A stretch of 64,000 nt of DNA from assembly GCF_000341105.1 (NCBI RefSeq), contig NZ_ANBB01000021.1, positions 62,001 through 126,000 of the forward strand, written 5' to 3'. Below, one piece after another: positions 48,646-57,405 of the stretch; position 1 is the first letter of the stretch; the number at the start of each line of letters is the position of its first letter. The stretch comes from Nocardiopsis potens DSM 45234 (lineage in GTDB: Bacteria; Actinomycetota; Actinomycetes; Streptosporangiales; Streptosporangiaceae). The notes under the pieces are model-generated. The model searched no databases and was not told where the DNA came from. It worked only from the letters and a program-made list of their open reading frames with translations. The position numbers and the translations under genes are program-made.

Positions 48646-49089
48646 GGCGCCCCGCGGGGCCGGGGTCCAGGCGGGCAGCGAAGGCGGCGGCAGGGACCGG
48701 CTGGTCGGTCAGGCGCGGCGCCCCGCGGAGCGAAGGTCCAAACCGGCACCGACGGCAGCGGTAGGGGCGGGGCCGGGCGCCTCACCCGAGCGCGGCGCCC
48801 CGCGGAGCGAAGGTCCAAACCGGCACCGACGGCAGCGGTAGGGGCGGGGCCGGGCGCCTCACCCGAGCGCGGCGCCCCGCAGAGCGAAGGTTCAAGCAGG
48901 CAGCGAAGACAGCAGTGGGCACCGGTCGGCCGGTCGGGCGCGGCGCCTCACGAAGTGCAGGTTCAGGCGGGCGGCGACGGCGGCGGTGGGGGCGGGGCGA
49001 GGGTAGTCGCCCGGGCGCGGCGCCTCACGGGGTGAGGGTTCAAGCGGGCGGCGAGGGGGCGGTGGGGGACCGGCCGGTCGGTCGGGCGC
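48646..49089 (+). repeat. Tandem array of six 71/77-bp repeats (left arm)
   Basis: Six head-to-tail units start with GGCGCC at 48646, 48717, 48794, 48871, 48942 and 49019, with lengths 71, 77, 77, 71, 77 and 71. Units 2 and 3 (48717-48793, 48794-48870) are identical. The two lengths differ in the second half: the 71-bp type ends near CCGGTCGGTCGGGCGC, the 77-bp type near GGGGCGGGGC...CCGAGCGC. No gene is visible. An inverted array follows at 49630. Confidence 0.9.
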
Positions 49090-49629
49090 GGCGGGGCGGG
49101 TCGGGGCGGCAGAGGTGGTCCGGGGTGGCGGGTTCGCCGTGCCCGCGTCGCCCCGGGCGCCGGGGCCGGCCGCCTGGAAACCGCTACCCCTCTCTGACCT
49201 GGGTGAATACACAGGGTGATGGCGAGGTGGGGTGCCCTGCGCACCGCGAGAGCACCCCGGTGATTCCCGGGCGCGCATCCCGGGCCGGATCGGCCCCTTG
49301 GCAGCCCGGTTGGGGCCGTTCGAGCCGATGTTCGGGGGTTCGAGCCGCCCGGAAGGCCGGGATGCAAGGGGCCGGAACCCGGGGAGGGCGGAGGGCAGGG
49401 GCGGGATGTCGCTTTTGTTCTCCCGGGAGGCCTTGTTTGGCCACTCCGGGTAACCGGCGAGGGGGCGGTGGGGACTTCGAGGCTCACTACTCGCTGGTAG
49501 ATGTAATCGGAGTGCTGCGGAGGTGCGCAGGGCGCCTCCACCCCCGCCCGTTCCCCGCCGCGAACCAGGCATATAGGGATAAGACCCCCAGGTAGGCCAG
49601 GGCGAGCGTCCCGCCCCCTTCACTAGCAC
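49090..49629. other. Spacer between the inverted repeat arrays
   Basis: These 540 bases are flanked by the two arrays and differ from them. They contain the AT-richer stretches GTGAATACACAGGG (49202) and CTCACTACTCGCTGGTAGATG (49482) and short runs GTTCGAGCCG that are not tRNA. Small frames on both strands lack SD, family resemblance or coding bias. I see no gene, transposase or attachment site. Confidence 0.4.
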
Positions 49630-49981
49630 CGCCCCGCCCCCTCCCGCCCTCGCTGCCCGTCTTGACCTTCACTCTGCGGAGCGCCGCACCCGACCGACCG
49701 GCCGACCGGTCCCCCTGCCGGCCTTCGCCGCCTGCTTGAGCCCTCGCTCGGTGAGGCGCCGCGCCCGGGCGACCGCCTCCGCCCCGCCCCTACCGCCGCC
49801 GTCGGTTCCGGTTTGGACCTTCGCTCTGCGGGGCGCCGCACCCGACCGACCAGCCGGTCCCCCTCCCGCCGTCGCCGCCCGTTTGAACCTCACCCCGTGA
49901 GGCGCCGCACCCGACCGACCGGCCGACCGGTCCCCCTGCCGGCCTTCGCCGCCCGCTCGAACCCTCACCCTGTGAGGCGCC
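49630..49981 (-). repeat. Inverted array of the same repeats (right arm)
   Basis: Read on the minus strand, units beginning GGCGCC end at plus-strand positions 49685, 49760, 49837, 49906 and 49981, with lengths about 56 (partial), 75, 77, 69 and 75. They match the left array in reverse complement (for example CGCTCTGCGGGGCGCC and GAACCTCACCCCGTGAGGCGCC), including the alternation of the two second-half types. The two arrays can form a very large hairpin. Confidence 0.85.
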
Positions 49982-50056
49982 GCGCCCGGGCGGGGCACCT
50001 CCAGCCTCTCCCCCTCCCTGAGTTCCTCGTTTTCCTCGTTGCAACGGTTCCTCGTT

Positions 50057-50120
50057 GCGATGGGCGCAGCGGCCATTTGACGGCAAGCGCTCTGACAGGG
50101 CCGCGACGCCGAGGGCGCCG
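50057..50120. repeat. Degenerate copy 4 of the 64-bp palindrome
   Basis: The sequence runs CGATGGGCGCAGC...AAGCGCTCTGACAGGGCCGCGACGC around a centre at 50088/50089. It keeps the AGCGCTCTGA core and the GGCCGCGACG right arm of copy 3 but has lost most pairing. It lies between the repeat array and the first LuxR-type regulator. Confidence 0.6.
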
Positions 50121-50133
50121 TTTCGGCGGAACA

Positions 50134-50175
50134 GCCGCTACCCCTGGTAGCAGATCATTCCGCCGGAGTAGCGGC
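50134..50175. promoter_or_regulatory. Nested inverted repeat upstream of the first NB-ARC/LuxR gene
   Basis: GCCGCTAC (50134-50141) and GTAGCGGC (50168-50175) pair, and the left arm also pairs locally as CTAC-CCCT-GGTAG. The element lies 160 bp upstream of the start at 50337 and is a candidate control site. Confidence 0.35.
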
Positions 50176-50336
50176 CTCCCCGCTCCCACCAGTGGTTTTT
50201 CCTCCGCGGGTGCCGGAACCGGCCAATCCGCGAACACCGACCGCGCCCCGTGGAAGACTTGGCGCCGGGACGGAACAGGCCGCCGCCGCGGCCCGCGACG
50301 TCCTCCCGTCGCGGTCGCCCCAGTGTGAACGAGGCC

Positions 50337-52766
50337 ATGTCAGACCCCCGCCATAACCTGCCCTTGTCCGCCGCCCCCATCGGCCGCGAGCGGGACATCG
50401 CCGACCTCCTCCGGATCGTCCGGAACTCGCGCTCGGTATCGCTCGTCGGGGCGGGGGGCATCGGCAAGACCCTGCTCGCCGTCCGCGTCGCCGAGGCCGC
50501 CCTGCCCGCTTTCGAGCACGGCGCCCGCTTCGTCGACCTGAGCCGGGTCTCCACCCGGGACCAGGCGACCGCCGCGATCGGGCACGCGCTCGGCGTCCCC
50601 GAGGCCGCGGGCGCCTCCGCCGTGGAATCGGTGGCGATGGCGCTGCGCTCCCGCTCCGTGCTGCTCCTACTGGACACCTGCGAGCACCTCACCCCCGCCC
50701 TGGGCGGGCTCTGCGAGGAGCTGCTCGCCGCCTGCCCGCGGCTGCACATCCTGGCCACCGGGCGGGAGCCGCTGCGGGTCGGGCGCGAGGTCGTCTGGCG
50801 GGTCCCCCCGCTCGCCCTGCCGCCGTCCCCCTCGCCCTCCCCGTCCGGGGAGCCCCGGCCCGAGCCCGCCTGCTCCCCCGAGGAGGCGGTGCGGCACGAG
50901 GCGGTCCGGCTCTTCGTCGAGCGCGCCACCGCGGCCCGGCCCGGCTTCAGGCTGACCCCCGGCAACACCGAGGCGGTGCTGCGCATCTGCCGGATGCTGG
51001 AGGGCGTCCCGCTCGCCCTGGAGCTGGCGGCGGCCCGGATCCGGGTGCTCAGCGCCGAGCAGGTGCTGGAGCGGCTGGACGACCGGTTCCGGCTGCTCGC
51101 CGCCGGCGCGGACGGCCTGCCGCCCCGGCAGCGCACCATGCGCGCCGCCCTGGAGTGGAGCCACGACCTGCTCTCTCCGGAGGAGCGGGTGCTCTTCCGC
51201 CGCCTGGCGGTGTTCTGCATCTGGACCGCGGACAAGGTGGGCCCGGTGTGCGGCTTCCGCGAGCTCCCCGCCGGGAGCGCCGACCGGGTGCACGCCGCCC
51301 TGGTGGACAAGTCGCTGGTCACCGCGGACGTGCACGAGGACGGCGCGGTGACCTACCGGATGACCGAGACGGTGCGCGCCTTCGCCGCGGAGCGGCTCGC
51401 CGAGGCCGGCGAGGAGGACGAGGTCTGGCGGCGGATGCTGACCACCGCGGCGCCCTACCTGGAGGGGCTCGCGGCCCACCTCACCGGCCGGGTCGACTGG
51501 GACGAGCGGATGCTCACCATCCGCATGCTCGACCGGTGCCTGGAGAACACCCTGCAGATGCTGGACCGGGCGGTGCCGCTCGGCCTGGTCCAGGAGGGGC
51601 TGCGGATCTGCGTCGCGCTGCGCTTCCACTGGTTCGTGCGCGGCCTGCAGACCCAGGCCCGCACCCGGCTGGAGCGGCTGCTCGCGGTGCCCGCCGCGCG
51701 CACCCCGGTGCGCGCCCGGGCCGCAGCGGTCCGCTCCGAGATGCTCCTGCCGCTGGACGGGCCGCAGGGCGCCGCCTCCGCCGCCCAGGAGGCCCTGCAG
51801 GCCGCGCTGGCCTGCGACGACCCGGCGCAGGGCATCGCGCACACCACCCTGGCGATGGCCTCGCTGCGCCGGGGGGACGGCGCCGAGGCGCTGCGGCACG
51901 GCCGCCGGGCGCTGCGGCTGGCGATCGCCTCCGGGGAGCGGCTCACCGAGATCTGCTCGCTGGGCGCGCTCTCCCAGATCGCGCGCTCGCGCGGCGACTT
52001 CGACTCCTCCGAGGTCTTCCTGACCCGCGGCATCGCGATCGGCCAGGAGATGGGCGACCGCTGGTGCGTGGCCCGCTGCCTCAACGCGCTGGGCGTGGTC
52101 TCCACCCGCCGGGGCGACATGGAGGCCGCCGCCCGGCAGCTGGGCGAGGCGCTGAACGTCTTCATCGAGATGGAGCTGCTGCCCGACATCGCGCGCTGCA
52201 CCGCCGGCCTGGGCTACCTGGACCTGGCCCGGGGCGACGTCTCCGGCGCCCGCCGCCGCCTCTCCTGCTGCCTGCGGCTGAGCGTCGCCAGCGGGCGCAG
52301 GCTGGCGGTGGCCCGCGCGCTGGAGGCGCTCGGCGGGCTCGCCGCCGCCGAGGAGCAGCCGGAGCGGGCCGCCTCGCTGGCCGGCGCCGGGGCCGCGCTC
52401 CGCGCCTCGCTGGGCCTGGTCGCGCCGCACGCCGAGGCGATCCGCGCCGAGGCGGCGGCGGTCCTGTCCGAGGAGGCCGCGGAGGAGGCCTGGAATTCCT
52501 GGCGCACACTGCCGCTGGAGCAGGTGGTGGAGCGCGCCCTCTTCTTCCCGACCCCGCGCAGGGCGCTGCCCTCCCTGCTCACCCGCCGGGAGAGGGAGAT
52601 ATCGGTGCTGGTCAGCAAGGGCCTGTCCAACCGGGAGATCGCCGAGCGGCTCACCATCAGCCAGGCGACCGCCGCCCGGCACATCGCCAACATCTTCCAG
52701 AAGCTGCTGTTCACCTCGCGCACCCAGCTCGCCGAGTGGGTGCAGCGCAACGGCCTCGCCCCCTGA
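50337..52766 (+). CDS. Large LuxR-family regulator with NB-ARC-like ATPase and TPR repeats, copy 1
   Basis: The 809-residue protein has an N-terminal ATPase (GRERDIADLLRIV, Walker A GAGGIGKT at 38-45, VLLLLDTCEH as Walker B, then CRMLEGVPLALELAAARI) and a winged-helix segment (PEERVLFRRLAVF). A long helical TPR-like region (about 380-740) and a C-terminal LuxR helix-turn-helix (LTRREREISVLVSKGLSNREIAERLTISQATAARHIANIFQKL) follow. Such regulators sense an unknown ligand or partner through the repeats. ATG at 50337 is used; GTG at 50325 is possible. A paralogue follows. Confidence 0.9.
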   Translation: MSDPRHNLPLSAAPIGRERDIADLLRIVRNSRSVSLVGAGGIGKTLLAVRVAEAALPAFEHGARFVDLSRVSTRDQATAAIGHALGVPEAAGASAVESVAMALRSRSVLLLLDTCEHLTPALGGLCEELLAACPRLHILATGREPLRVGREVVWRVPPLALPPSPSPSPSGEPRPEPACSPEEAVRHEAVRLFVERATAARPGFRLTPGNTEAVLRICRMLEGVPLALELAAARIRVLSAEQVLERLDDRFRLLAAGADGLPPRQRTMRAALEWSHDLLSPEERVLFRRLAVFCIWTADKVGPVCGFRELPAGSADRVHAALVDKSLVTADVHEDGAVTYRMTETVRAFAAERLAEAGEEDEVWRRMLTTAAPYLEGLAAHLTGRVDWDERMLTIRMLDRCLENTLQMLDRAVPLGLVQEGLRICVALRFHWFVRGLQTQARTRLERLLAVPAARTPVRARAAAVRSEMLLPLDGPQGAASAAQEALQAALACDDPAQGIAHTTLAMASLRRGDGAEALRHGRRALRLAIASGERLTEICSLGALSQIARSRGDFDSSEVFLTRGIAIGQEMGDRWCVARCLNALGVVSTRRGDMEAAARQLGEALNVFIEMELLPDIARCTAGLGYLDLARGDVSGARRRLSCCLRLSVASGRRLAVARALEALGGLAAAEEQPERAASLAGAGAALRASLGLVAPHAEAIRAEAAAVLSEEAAEEAWNSWRTLPLEQVVERALFFPTPRRALPSLLTRREREISVLVSKGLSNREIAERLTISQATAARHIANIFQKLLFTSRTQLAEWVQRNGLAP

Positions 52767-53059
52767 CCCGGGCGGGCGCACAACGCGCATACACCCGCAC
52801 TCCTTGTGATTACGCCGGATCGCCTCCGATTCCGCCGTATCGCTTGCACGACCGCGACCCACCTACTAAGAACAGAGCACAGAGCCCTGCAGACGACCGT
52901 CATGGAACCCTTACCGGACCCCCAGCTGACCGACATCCCGGCGCCCCCGGGCCTCCTCGGCCGGGAACCTGCCGCACACGATCCCCGTCCCTCCGACCCA
53001 CAGGTAACGCCCTTACCCTCAGGCAAGGTGAGAGCGGCCCCCGACCGCCTGATCGCGTG
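52767..53059. promoter_or_regulatory. Region between the two LuxR-type genes with shared motif
   Basis: The motif GCACAA-C-GC-G-CATACACC lies at 52778-52795, 12 bases after the first stop. The same motif (GCACAA-A-GC-C-CATACACC) follows the second gene at 55577-55594. The gap also contains a lower-GC stretch (52800-52880) that probably holds the promoter of the next gene. No SD is seen before 53060. Confidence 0.45.
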
Positions 53060-55555
53060 ATGGCCATGGCACCTCGAACCGCGCCCGCGCGGCAGAACCT
53101 CCCCCAGGAATCCGACAGCTTCATCGGCCGCGAGCGCGACCTCGGCGACCTGCTCCGCCTGCTCGCCGCCGACCGGGTGGTCACCCTCTGCGGGGTCGGC
53201 GGGGTCGGCAAGACCCGGCTGGCGCTGAAGGTCGCCGCGCACGCCACCGCCGCCTTCCGGGACGGGGTCTGGCTGGCCGAGATGTCGGGGGTGTCCACCC
53301 CGCACGAGGTGGCCGCGAGGGTGGCCGCGGCCGTCGGCGTCACCGAGGAGACCGGGCGCCCGCTGGCCGAGACGCTCCGCGACGCGCTGCGCACCCGCCG
53401 GGTGCTGCTCATCCTGGACGACTGCACCCGGGCCGCCGCGGACGCCGCCGGACTGGGCGCCGCGCTGACCCGGTCCTGCCCCGACGTGACCCTGCTGATC
53501 ACAGCCGACGCCCCGATCGGGCTGCCGGGGGAGGCGGTCTGGCACGTGCCGCCGCTCGCCCTGCCCGGCGAGGAGGGCGACCCGCGCGAGGCCGAGGCCG
53601 TCCGGCTCTTCCTGGACCGGGCCCGCACCGCCGACCCGGACTTCTCCGCCGACCCGGAGGCGGTCGCGGCCGCCGCCCGGATCTGCCGGTCGCTGGACGG
53701 GGTCCCGCTCGCCCTGGAGCTGGTCGCCGCCTGGCTGCGGCGGATGCCCGTGCACCGGGCCGAGGCCCTGCTGGCCGAGGCGCTGCACCCGTCCGGCGCC
53801 CCGCCGGGCGCGCGGGGCGCCGAACCGCCCCGCCCCCGGGAGGCCGAACCGGACCGGGCCGCGCCCCGGGCCCGGCTGCTCCGCGCCGCGCTGGAGCAGA
53901 GCCACGCCCTGCTCGGGGCGGAGGAGCGGGTGCTGCTGCGCAGGCTGTCGGTCTTCGCCGACTGGACCCTGGAGTCGGCCGAGCGGGTCTGCCCGGACGC
54001 GGGCCTGCCCGAGAGCGCCGTGCTGGACCTGGTCTCCTCGCTGGCCGAGTGGTCCCTGATCGCGCTCACCCGGGAATTCCAGGGGCGGGTCCGCTACCGC
54101 CTCCCCGGTGCGGTGCGCGCCTTCGCCGCGGAGCGGCTGGCCGCCGCCGGCGAGGAGGAGGCGGTGCGGCTGCGCCACCGCGACCACATGCTCCGCATCA
54201 CCGAGGAGATGGGCGCCTCCTCGGTGGGCGGCCGGCTCATGCCCTGGGCGGAGCGGTTCGCGCACTGGCTGCTCGCCTCGGTCGAGTACGACGACATCCG
54301 CGCCGTCCTGCACTGGACGGCCGAGCGCCGCGACACCGAGGAGGGGCTGCGGCTCTGCGCCGCGCTGCGCCCCTACTGGGGGACCGGCTACCACTTCACC
54401 GAGGGAATGGGGTGGACCGAGCGGTTCCTGGCCATGCCGGGCGGCTCCGGCCCGGTGCGCGCCCGCGCGTCGGTGACCGCGGCCGAGCTCTCCTGGGCCC
54501 GGGGCGACCTGGACTCGGCCCTGCACCACGGGCGCACCGCGCTGCGCCTCGCCGAGGACGCCGGCGACGATCCGACCGCGGCCGCCGCGCTGAACATGCT
54601 CGCGCTGGCCGCGCTCCGCTCCGGGGAGCCCGAGGAGGCCGCCGGGCACCTGGAGCGGACCCTGGCGCTCGCCCGGCGGAGCGGGGACCTGTGGAACGAG
54701 GCCATCGCGCTGAGCACCCGGGGGGCGCTGGCCGCCCGGCACGGGAACTTCGCCGAGGCCGATGCGCTGTACAGCGCGGCGCTGATGATCCTGCGCGGCA
54801 TGGACCACCGCTGGGGGGTCGGGGTGTCGCTGATCGGCCAGGCCACCGCGGCCGAACGGCAGAGCGACATCGCCGTGGCGGACCGCTGCTACCGGGAGTC
54901 GCTGGACATCCAGCGCGAGATCGGCGCCGCCCCCGAACTGGCCCGCTGCCTGTTCGGGGTGGGCCGCATCGCGCACGCCTTCGGGTCGACCTCGCAGGCC
55001 TACGACTACCTCGCCGAGGGGCTGCTGCTGAGCCAGAGCACCGGGCAGCGGACCGGGGTCGCGGCCGGCCTCGCCTCCATCGCGCGGGTCGCCGCCGGCT
55101 CCGGCGAGGTCCGCGGCGGCTGCATCCTGGCCGGCGCCGCGGCGGCGCTGCGCGAGCGCGCCGAGCCCGGGCGCCCCCCGCGCCCGCCGGCGGTCAAGGG
55201 CGAGGAGTTCGGCATCGACTCCGGGACGCTCTCCTCGCTGCTGCGCGAGGGCCGCCGGCTGCCGGTGGACGAGGCCGTCGGGCTGGCGCTGCGGATCACC
55301 GAGACCGGCCGCCTGCCCCGGCAGCGCCAGCCGGAGCGGAAGGGGCCGCGGTCGACCCGGCGCGCGCTCACCCCGCGGGAGCGGGAGATCGCCCGCCTCG
55401 TGGCGCGGGGAATGGGCAACCGGGAGATCTCCGAGCGGCTCTTCATCACCCCGGCGACCGTCGCGCGGCACGTCGCCAACATCAACCGGAAGCTCGGGTT
55501 CCACTCGCGCAAGCAGATCGCCGCGTGGGTCACCAGATCTCCGCTCCCCGAGTAG
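53060..55555 (+). CDS. Large LuxR-family regulator with NB-ARC-like ATPase and TPR repeats, copy 2
   Basis: This 831-residue paralogue of the preceding gene has FIGRERDLGDLLRLL, Walker A GVGGVGKT (45-52), VLLILDDC, CRSLDGVPLALELVAAW, a helical repeat region (HHGRTALRLAEDAGDDPTAAAALNMLALAALRSGEPEEAAGHLERTLAL) and a terminal LuxR helix-turn-helix (LTPREREIARLVARGMGNREISERLFITPATVARHVANINRKL). ATG at 53060 is used; GTG 53057 and ATG 53066 are equally possible and none has an SD, so the mRNA may be leaderless. The same frame is open far upstream into the first gene, but that part is a shadow. Confidence 0.9.
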   Translation: MAMAPRTAPARQNLPQESDSFIGRERDLGDLLRLLAADRVVTLCGVGGVGKTRLALKVAAHATAAFRDGVWLAEMSGVSTPHEVAARVAAAVGVTEETGRPLAETLRDALRTRRVLLILDDCTRAAADAAGLGAALTRSCPDVTLLITADAPIGLPGEAVWHVPPLALPGEEGDPREAEAVRLFLDRARTADPDFSADPEAVAAAARICRSLDGVPLALELVAAWLRRMPVHRAEALLAEALHPSGAPPGARGAEPPRPREAEPDRAAPRARLLRAALEQSHALLGAEERVLLRRLSVFADWTLESAERVCPDAGLPESAVLDLVSSLAEWSLIALTREFQGRVRYRLPGAVRAFAAERLAAAGEEEAVRLRHRDHMLRITEEMGASSVGGRLMPWAERFAHWLLASVEYDDIRAVLHWTAERRDTEEGLRLCAALRPYWGTGYHFTEGMGWTERFLAMPGGSGPVRARASVTAAELSWARGDLDSALHHGRTALRLAEDAGDDPTAAAALNMLALAALRSGEPEEAAGHLERTLALARRSGDLWNEAIALSTRGALAARHGNFAEADALYSAALMILRGMDHRWGVGVSLIGQATAAERQSDIAVADRCYRESLDIQREIGAAPELARCLFGVGRIAHAFGSTSQAYDYLAEGLLLSQSTGQRTGVAAGLASIARVAAGSGEVRGGCILAGAAAALRERAEPGRPPRPPAVKGEEFGIDSGTLSSLLREGRRLPVDEAVGLALRITETGRLPRQRQPERKGPRSTRRALTPREREIARLVARGMGNREISERLFITPATVARHVANINRKLGFHSRKQIAAWVTRSPLPE

Positions 55556-56068
55556 CACCCCCTCTGACCTGCACTCGCACAAAGCCCATACACCTCAGGA
55601 CAGAAAATACATATGCAGCTGCACACGTGGATGCATGTGCAAACGCGCGGGAAGGCGCTAGTGTCTGGGGCATGGGGACGCGCTCCCCGCCCGTCCCGGC
55701 GGCGGGCGGCGGGCCGCCCCGCGGGCCTTGGAGGTGCGAGCCTCCGGGGCTCCGCGAAGTCCGGCCGAGGCCGTCCGGGCCGATCGACCCCGCTTCGCCA
55801 CCTCTCGGGGGCGCGAAGCGGAGGCCCGTTCCGGCACCGCGGATTCGCTGGAGGACCGCCCGTCCCAGGGTGCGGAGAGGGGAGGCACCCGGGGCGGCGG
55901 ACACGGCGCTACCGGGCTCGCCACGTGGAGGGGGCGTGACGAGCCCGGCTGGCGCAGGCGGCGCGGGGGCGTCCCCCGCGCGCCGCCCTCCCGCGGCCGC
56001 CGCACGGGCCGCGCGGAGCGGACGGGCGGCCGGCGCAAGAGCCACCTCGCTCGAAGGGACACCACCCC
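55556..56068. promoter_or_regulatory. 513-bp gap after the second LuxR-type gene
   Basis: The shared motif noted after copy 1 recurs at 55577-55594. It is followed by ATACATATGCAGCTGCACACGTGGATGCATGTGCAAAC (55605-55643, split here for description), an AT-richer stretch with three TGCA elements that could bind a LuxR-type protein. No gene is seen in the remaining GC-rich sequence up to 56068. Confidence 0.4.
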
Positions 56069-56896
56069 ATGAGGCACCACCCGGTCCCCGCTTCCGACGG
56101 AGGTGCCCCCGCGGGGTCGCTCACCGGCGGACTGCTCGACCGGCTCCGCTCCTCGGCCCTCTCCCCCGCCGTCTCGGCCCCCGGCGGCCAGCGCATCCCC
56201 GGTTCCGTCTTCGCCTCCACGGTGGAGCGCGCCGCGGCCGGGCTGCGGATCAGGGGGTCCCGCCCCGGCGACGTGACCGCGGTGCTCTGCCCGCACTCAC
56301 CGGACCGGCTGATGGCGCTGTTCACCGTGCTGGCCGCCGACGGCGCGGCGCTGCCGCTCCACCCGGACGCGCCCGCCTCCGCCCTGGTCCACCTGCTCAC
56401 CGCCACCGAGACCCGGATGGTGATCGCCGACGCGTCGCTGGCCGGCGCCGCCCTGCGGCTGGCCGACCGGTCCCGGGTCCGGCAGGTGCTCGCCTTCGGC
56501 CGGGTCCCGGGGACGACCCCCTTCGACGAGCTGCTGCTGCCCGGCCCCGCCGCGCCGCCGGACCCGCTCTCCTCCGGCGCCCCCGGGCCGCCGCCCGATG
56601 CCCGCGCGGGCCGGGCCGACGGCGCCCTGCTGGAGCACCGGTCGGCCGGCGGCCGCCCGCGGACCGTGCTGCACACCCGCGCCGACCTGCTCCGCCGCCG
56701 GGCGGAACTGCAGCGCGAACTCGGCCTCGACCCCGCGGACACCGTGGCCGTCGACGCCCTCACCCCGGAGCGCGACCGGATCGCCCTCACCGCCGCCGCC
56801 CTATGGAGCGGCGCCTCGGTGACCACCGTCCCCACCCCCGCCGAAGCCCCGGAGGCCACCGTCCACAGCTCCCCCGTCCCATCCCGCTCCCGCTGA
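56069..56896 (+). CDS. Truncated AMP-dependent synthetase-like protein (N-terminal subdomain only)
   Basis: The 275-residue protein resembles the first half of an acyl-CoA/amino-acid adenylation enzyme: GSVFASTVERAAAGLRIRGSRPGDVTAVLCPHSPDRLMALFTVLAADGAALPLHP, VHLLTATETRMVIADASLA. The P-loop region reads LLEHRSAGGRPRTVLHTRADLL instead of YSSGTTGxPKGVxxTH. It ends after the following helix with a Pro/Ser tail, so the second half of the N-domain and the whole C-domain are missing. The ATG at 56069 follows GAAGGGAC. It is either a decayed ligase or a small non-catalytic family member. Confidence 0.65.
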   Translation: MRHHPVPASDGGAPAGSLTGGLLDRLRSSALSPAVSAPGGQRIPGSVFASTVERAAAGLRIRGSRPGDVTAVLCPHSPDRLMALFTVLAADGAALPLHPDAPASALVHLLTATETRMVIADASLAGAALRLADRSRVRQVLAFGRVPGTTPFDELLLPGPAAPPDPLSSGAPGPPPDARAGRADGALLEHRSAGGRPRTVLHTRADLLRRRAELQRELGLDPADTVAVDALTPERDRIALTAAALWSGASVTTVPTPAEAPEATVHSSPVPSRSR

Positions 56897-57405
56897 CCGC
56901 CGCCCGCCTCCCCCGGACGGAGCGGCCTCCCGCCCCACCGGCCCACGGCACCGCCCCACGCCCCGGCCCCGGCACCTCTCGCACCCGCCACCGCGCCGAA
57001 GGGCGCGGCCCGGCCACGACACCGCCCGCCCCCGGCCGGACGATCCGCCTCACTCCCCGCCTCGGATGAAGCAGCACCCGCCCCACCGATCCACGGCACC
57101 GTCCGGCTTCACGGTCCCGGTGCCCCGTCCTGCCACCGCCCCGAAGGGCGCGGCCCGGGCGCGCCGCCACTCCCCCGGCCCGGTGCCCCGTCCCGTCCCA
57201 GTGCGGTGCGAGGCCCGGGCCTTCTCTCCGCCCGCTGCGGTAGGCGGGCGGCGGCTCCCGAGCGGCTGCGCCGCAGCGGACCGCAAGGCCTCATGCCCGT
57301 GGCGCCTTCGGAGGCGCGAGCGGGCCGGGCGGGCGGTGATCGGCGGAGTCCCCGTCCCCTGGTGGCCGTACCCGCGATCGGCCCGGCCGTCGCCGGACCG
57401 GCGGC
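56897..57405. repeat. Convergent gap with a degenerate direct repeat
   Basis: Between two convergent genes, 56931-57013 is partly repeated at 57079-57158. CGCCCCACCG-N2-CCACGGCACCG opens both copies, and GCCACCGC(G/C)CCGAAGGGCGCGGCC closes them at an offset of 145-148 bp. No gene is seen. Confidence 0.6.

Noticed and set aside
49300-49370. tRNA gene suggested by GTTCGAGCC runs
   Set aside because: The flanking bases do not form a 5-bp T stem or an acceptor stem, and no anticodon arm can be placed.
48646-49981. The 71/77-bp arrays as a CRISPR locus
   Set aside because: Whole units are repeated without unique spacers, and unit length and inversion do not fit any CRISPR type.
51155-53059. N-terminal extension of the second LuxR-type gene into the first
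   Set aside because: The extension is Arg/Gly/Ala-rich shadow sequence; conserved family sequence starts only at about 53060 with the GRERD motif and P-loop.
55613-55939. 108-codon gene after the second LuxR-type regulator
   Set aside because: It starts inside the TGCA-rich promoter-like stretch, and its product is low-complexity Arg/Gly/Pro.
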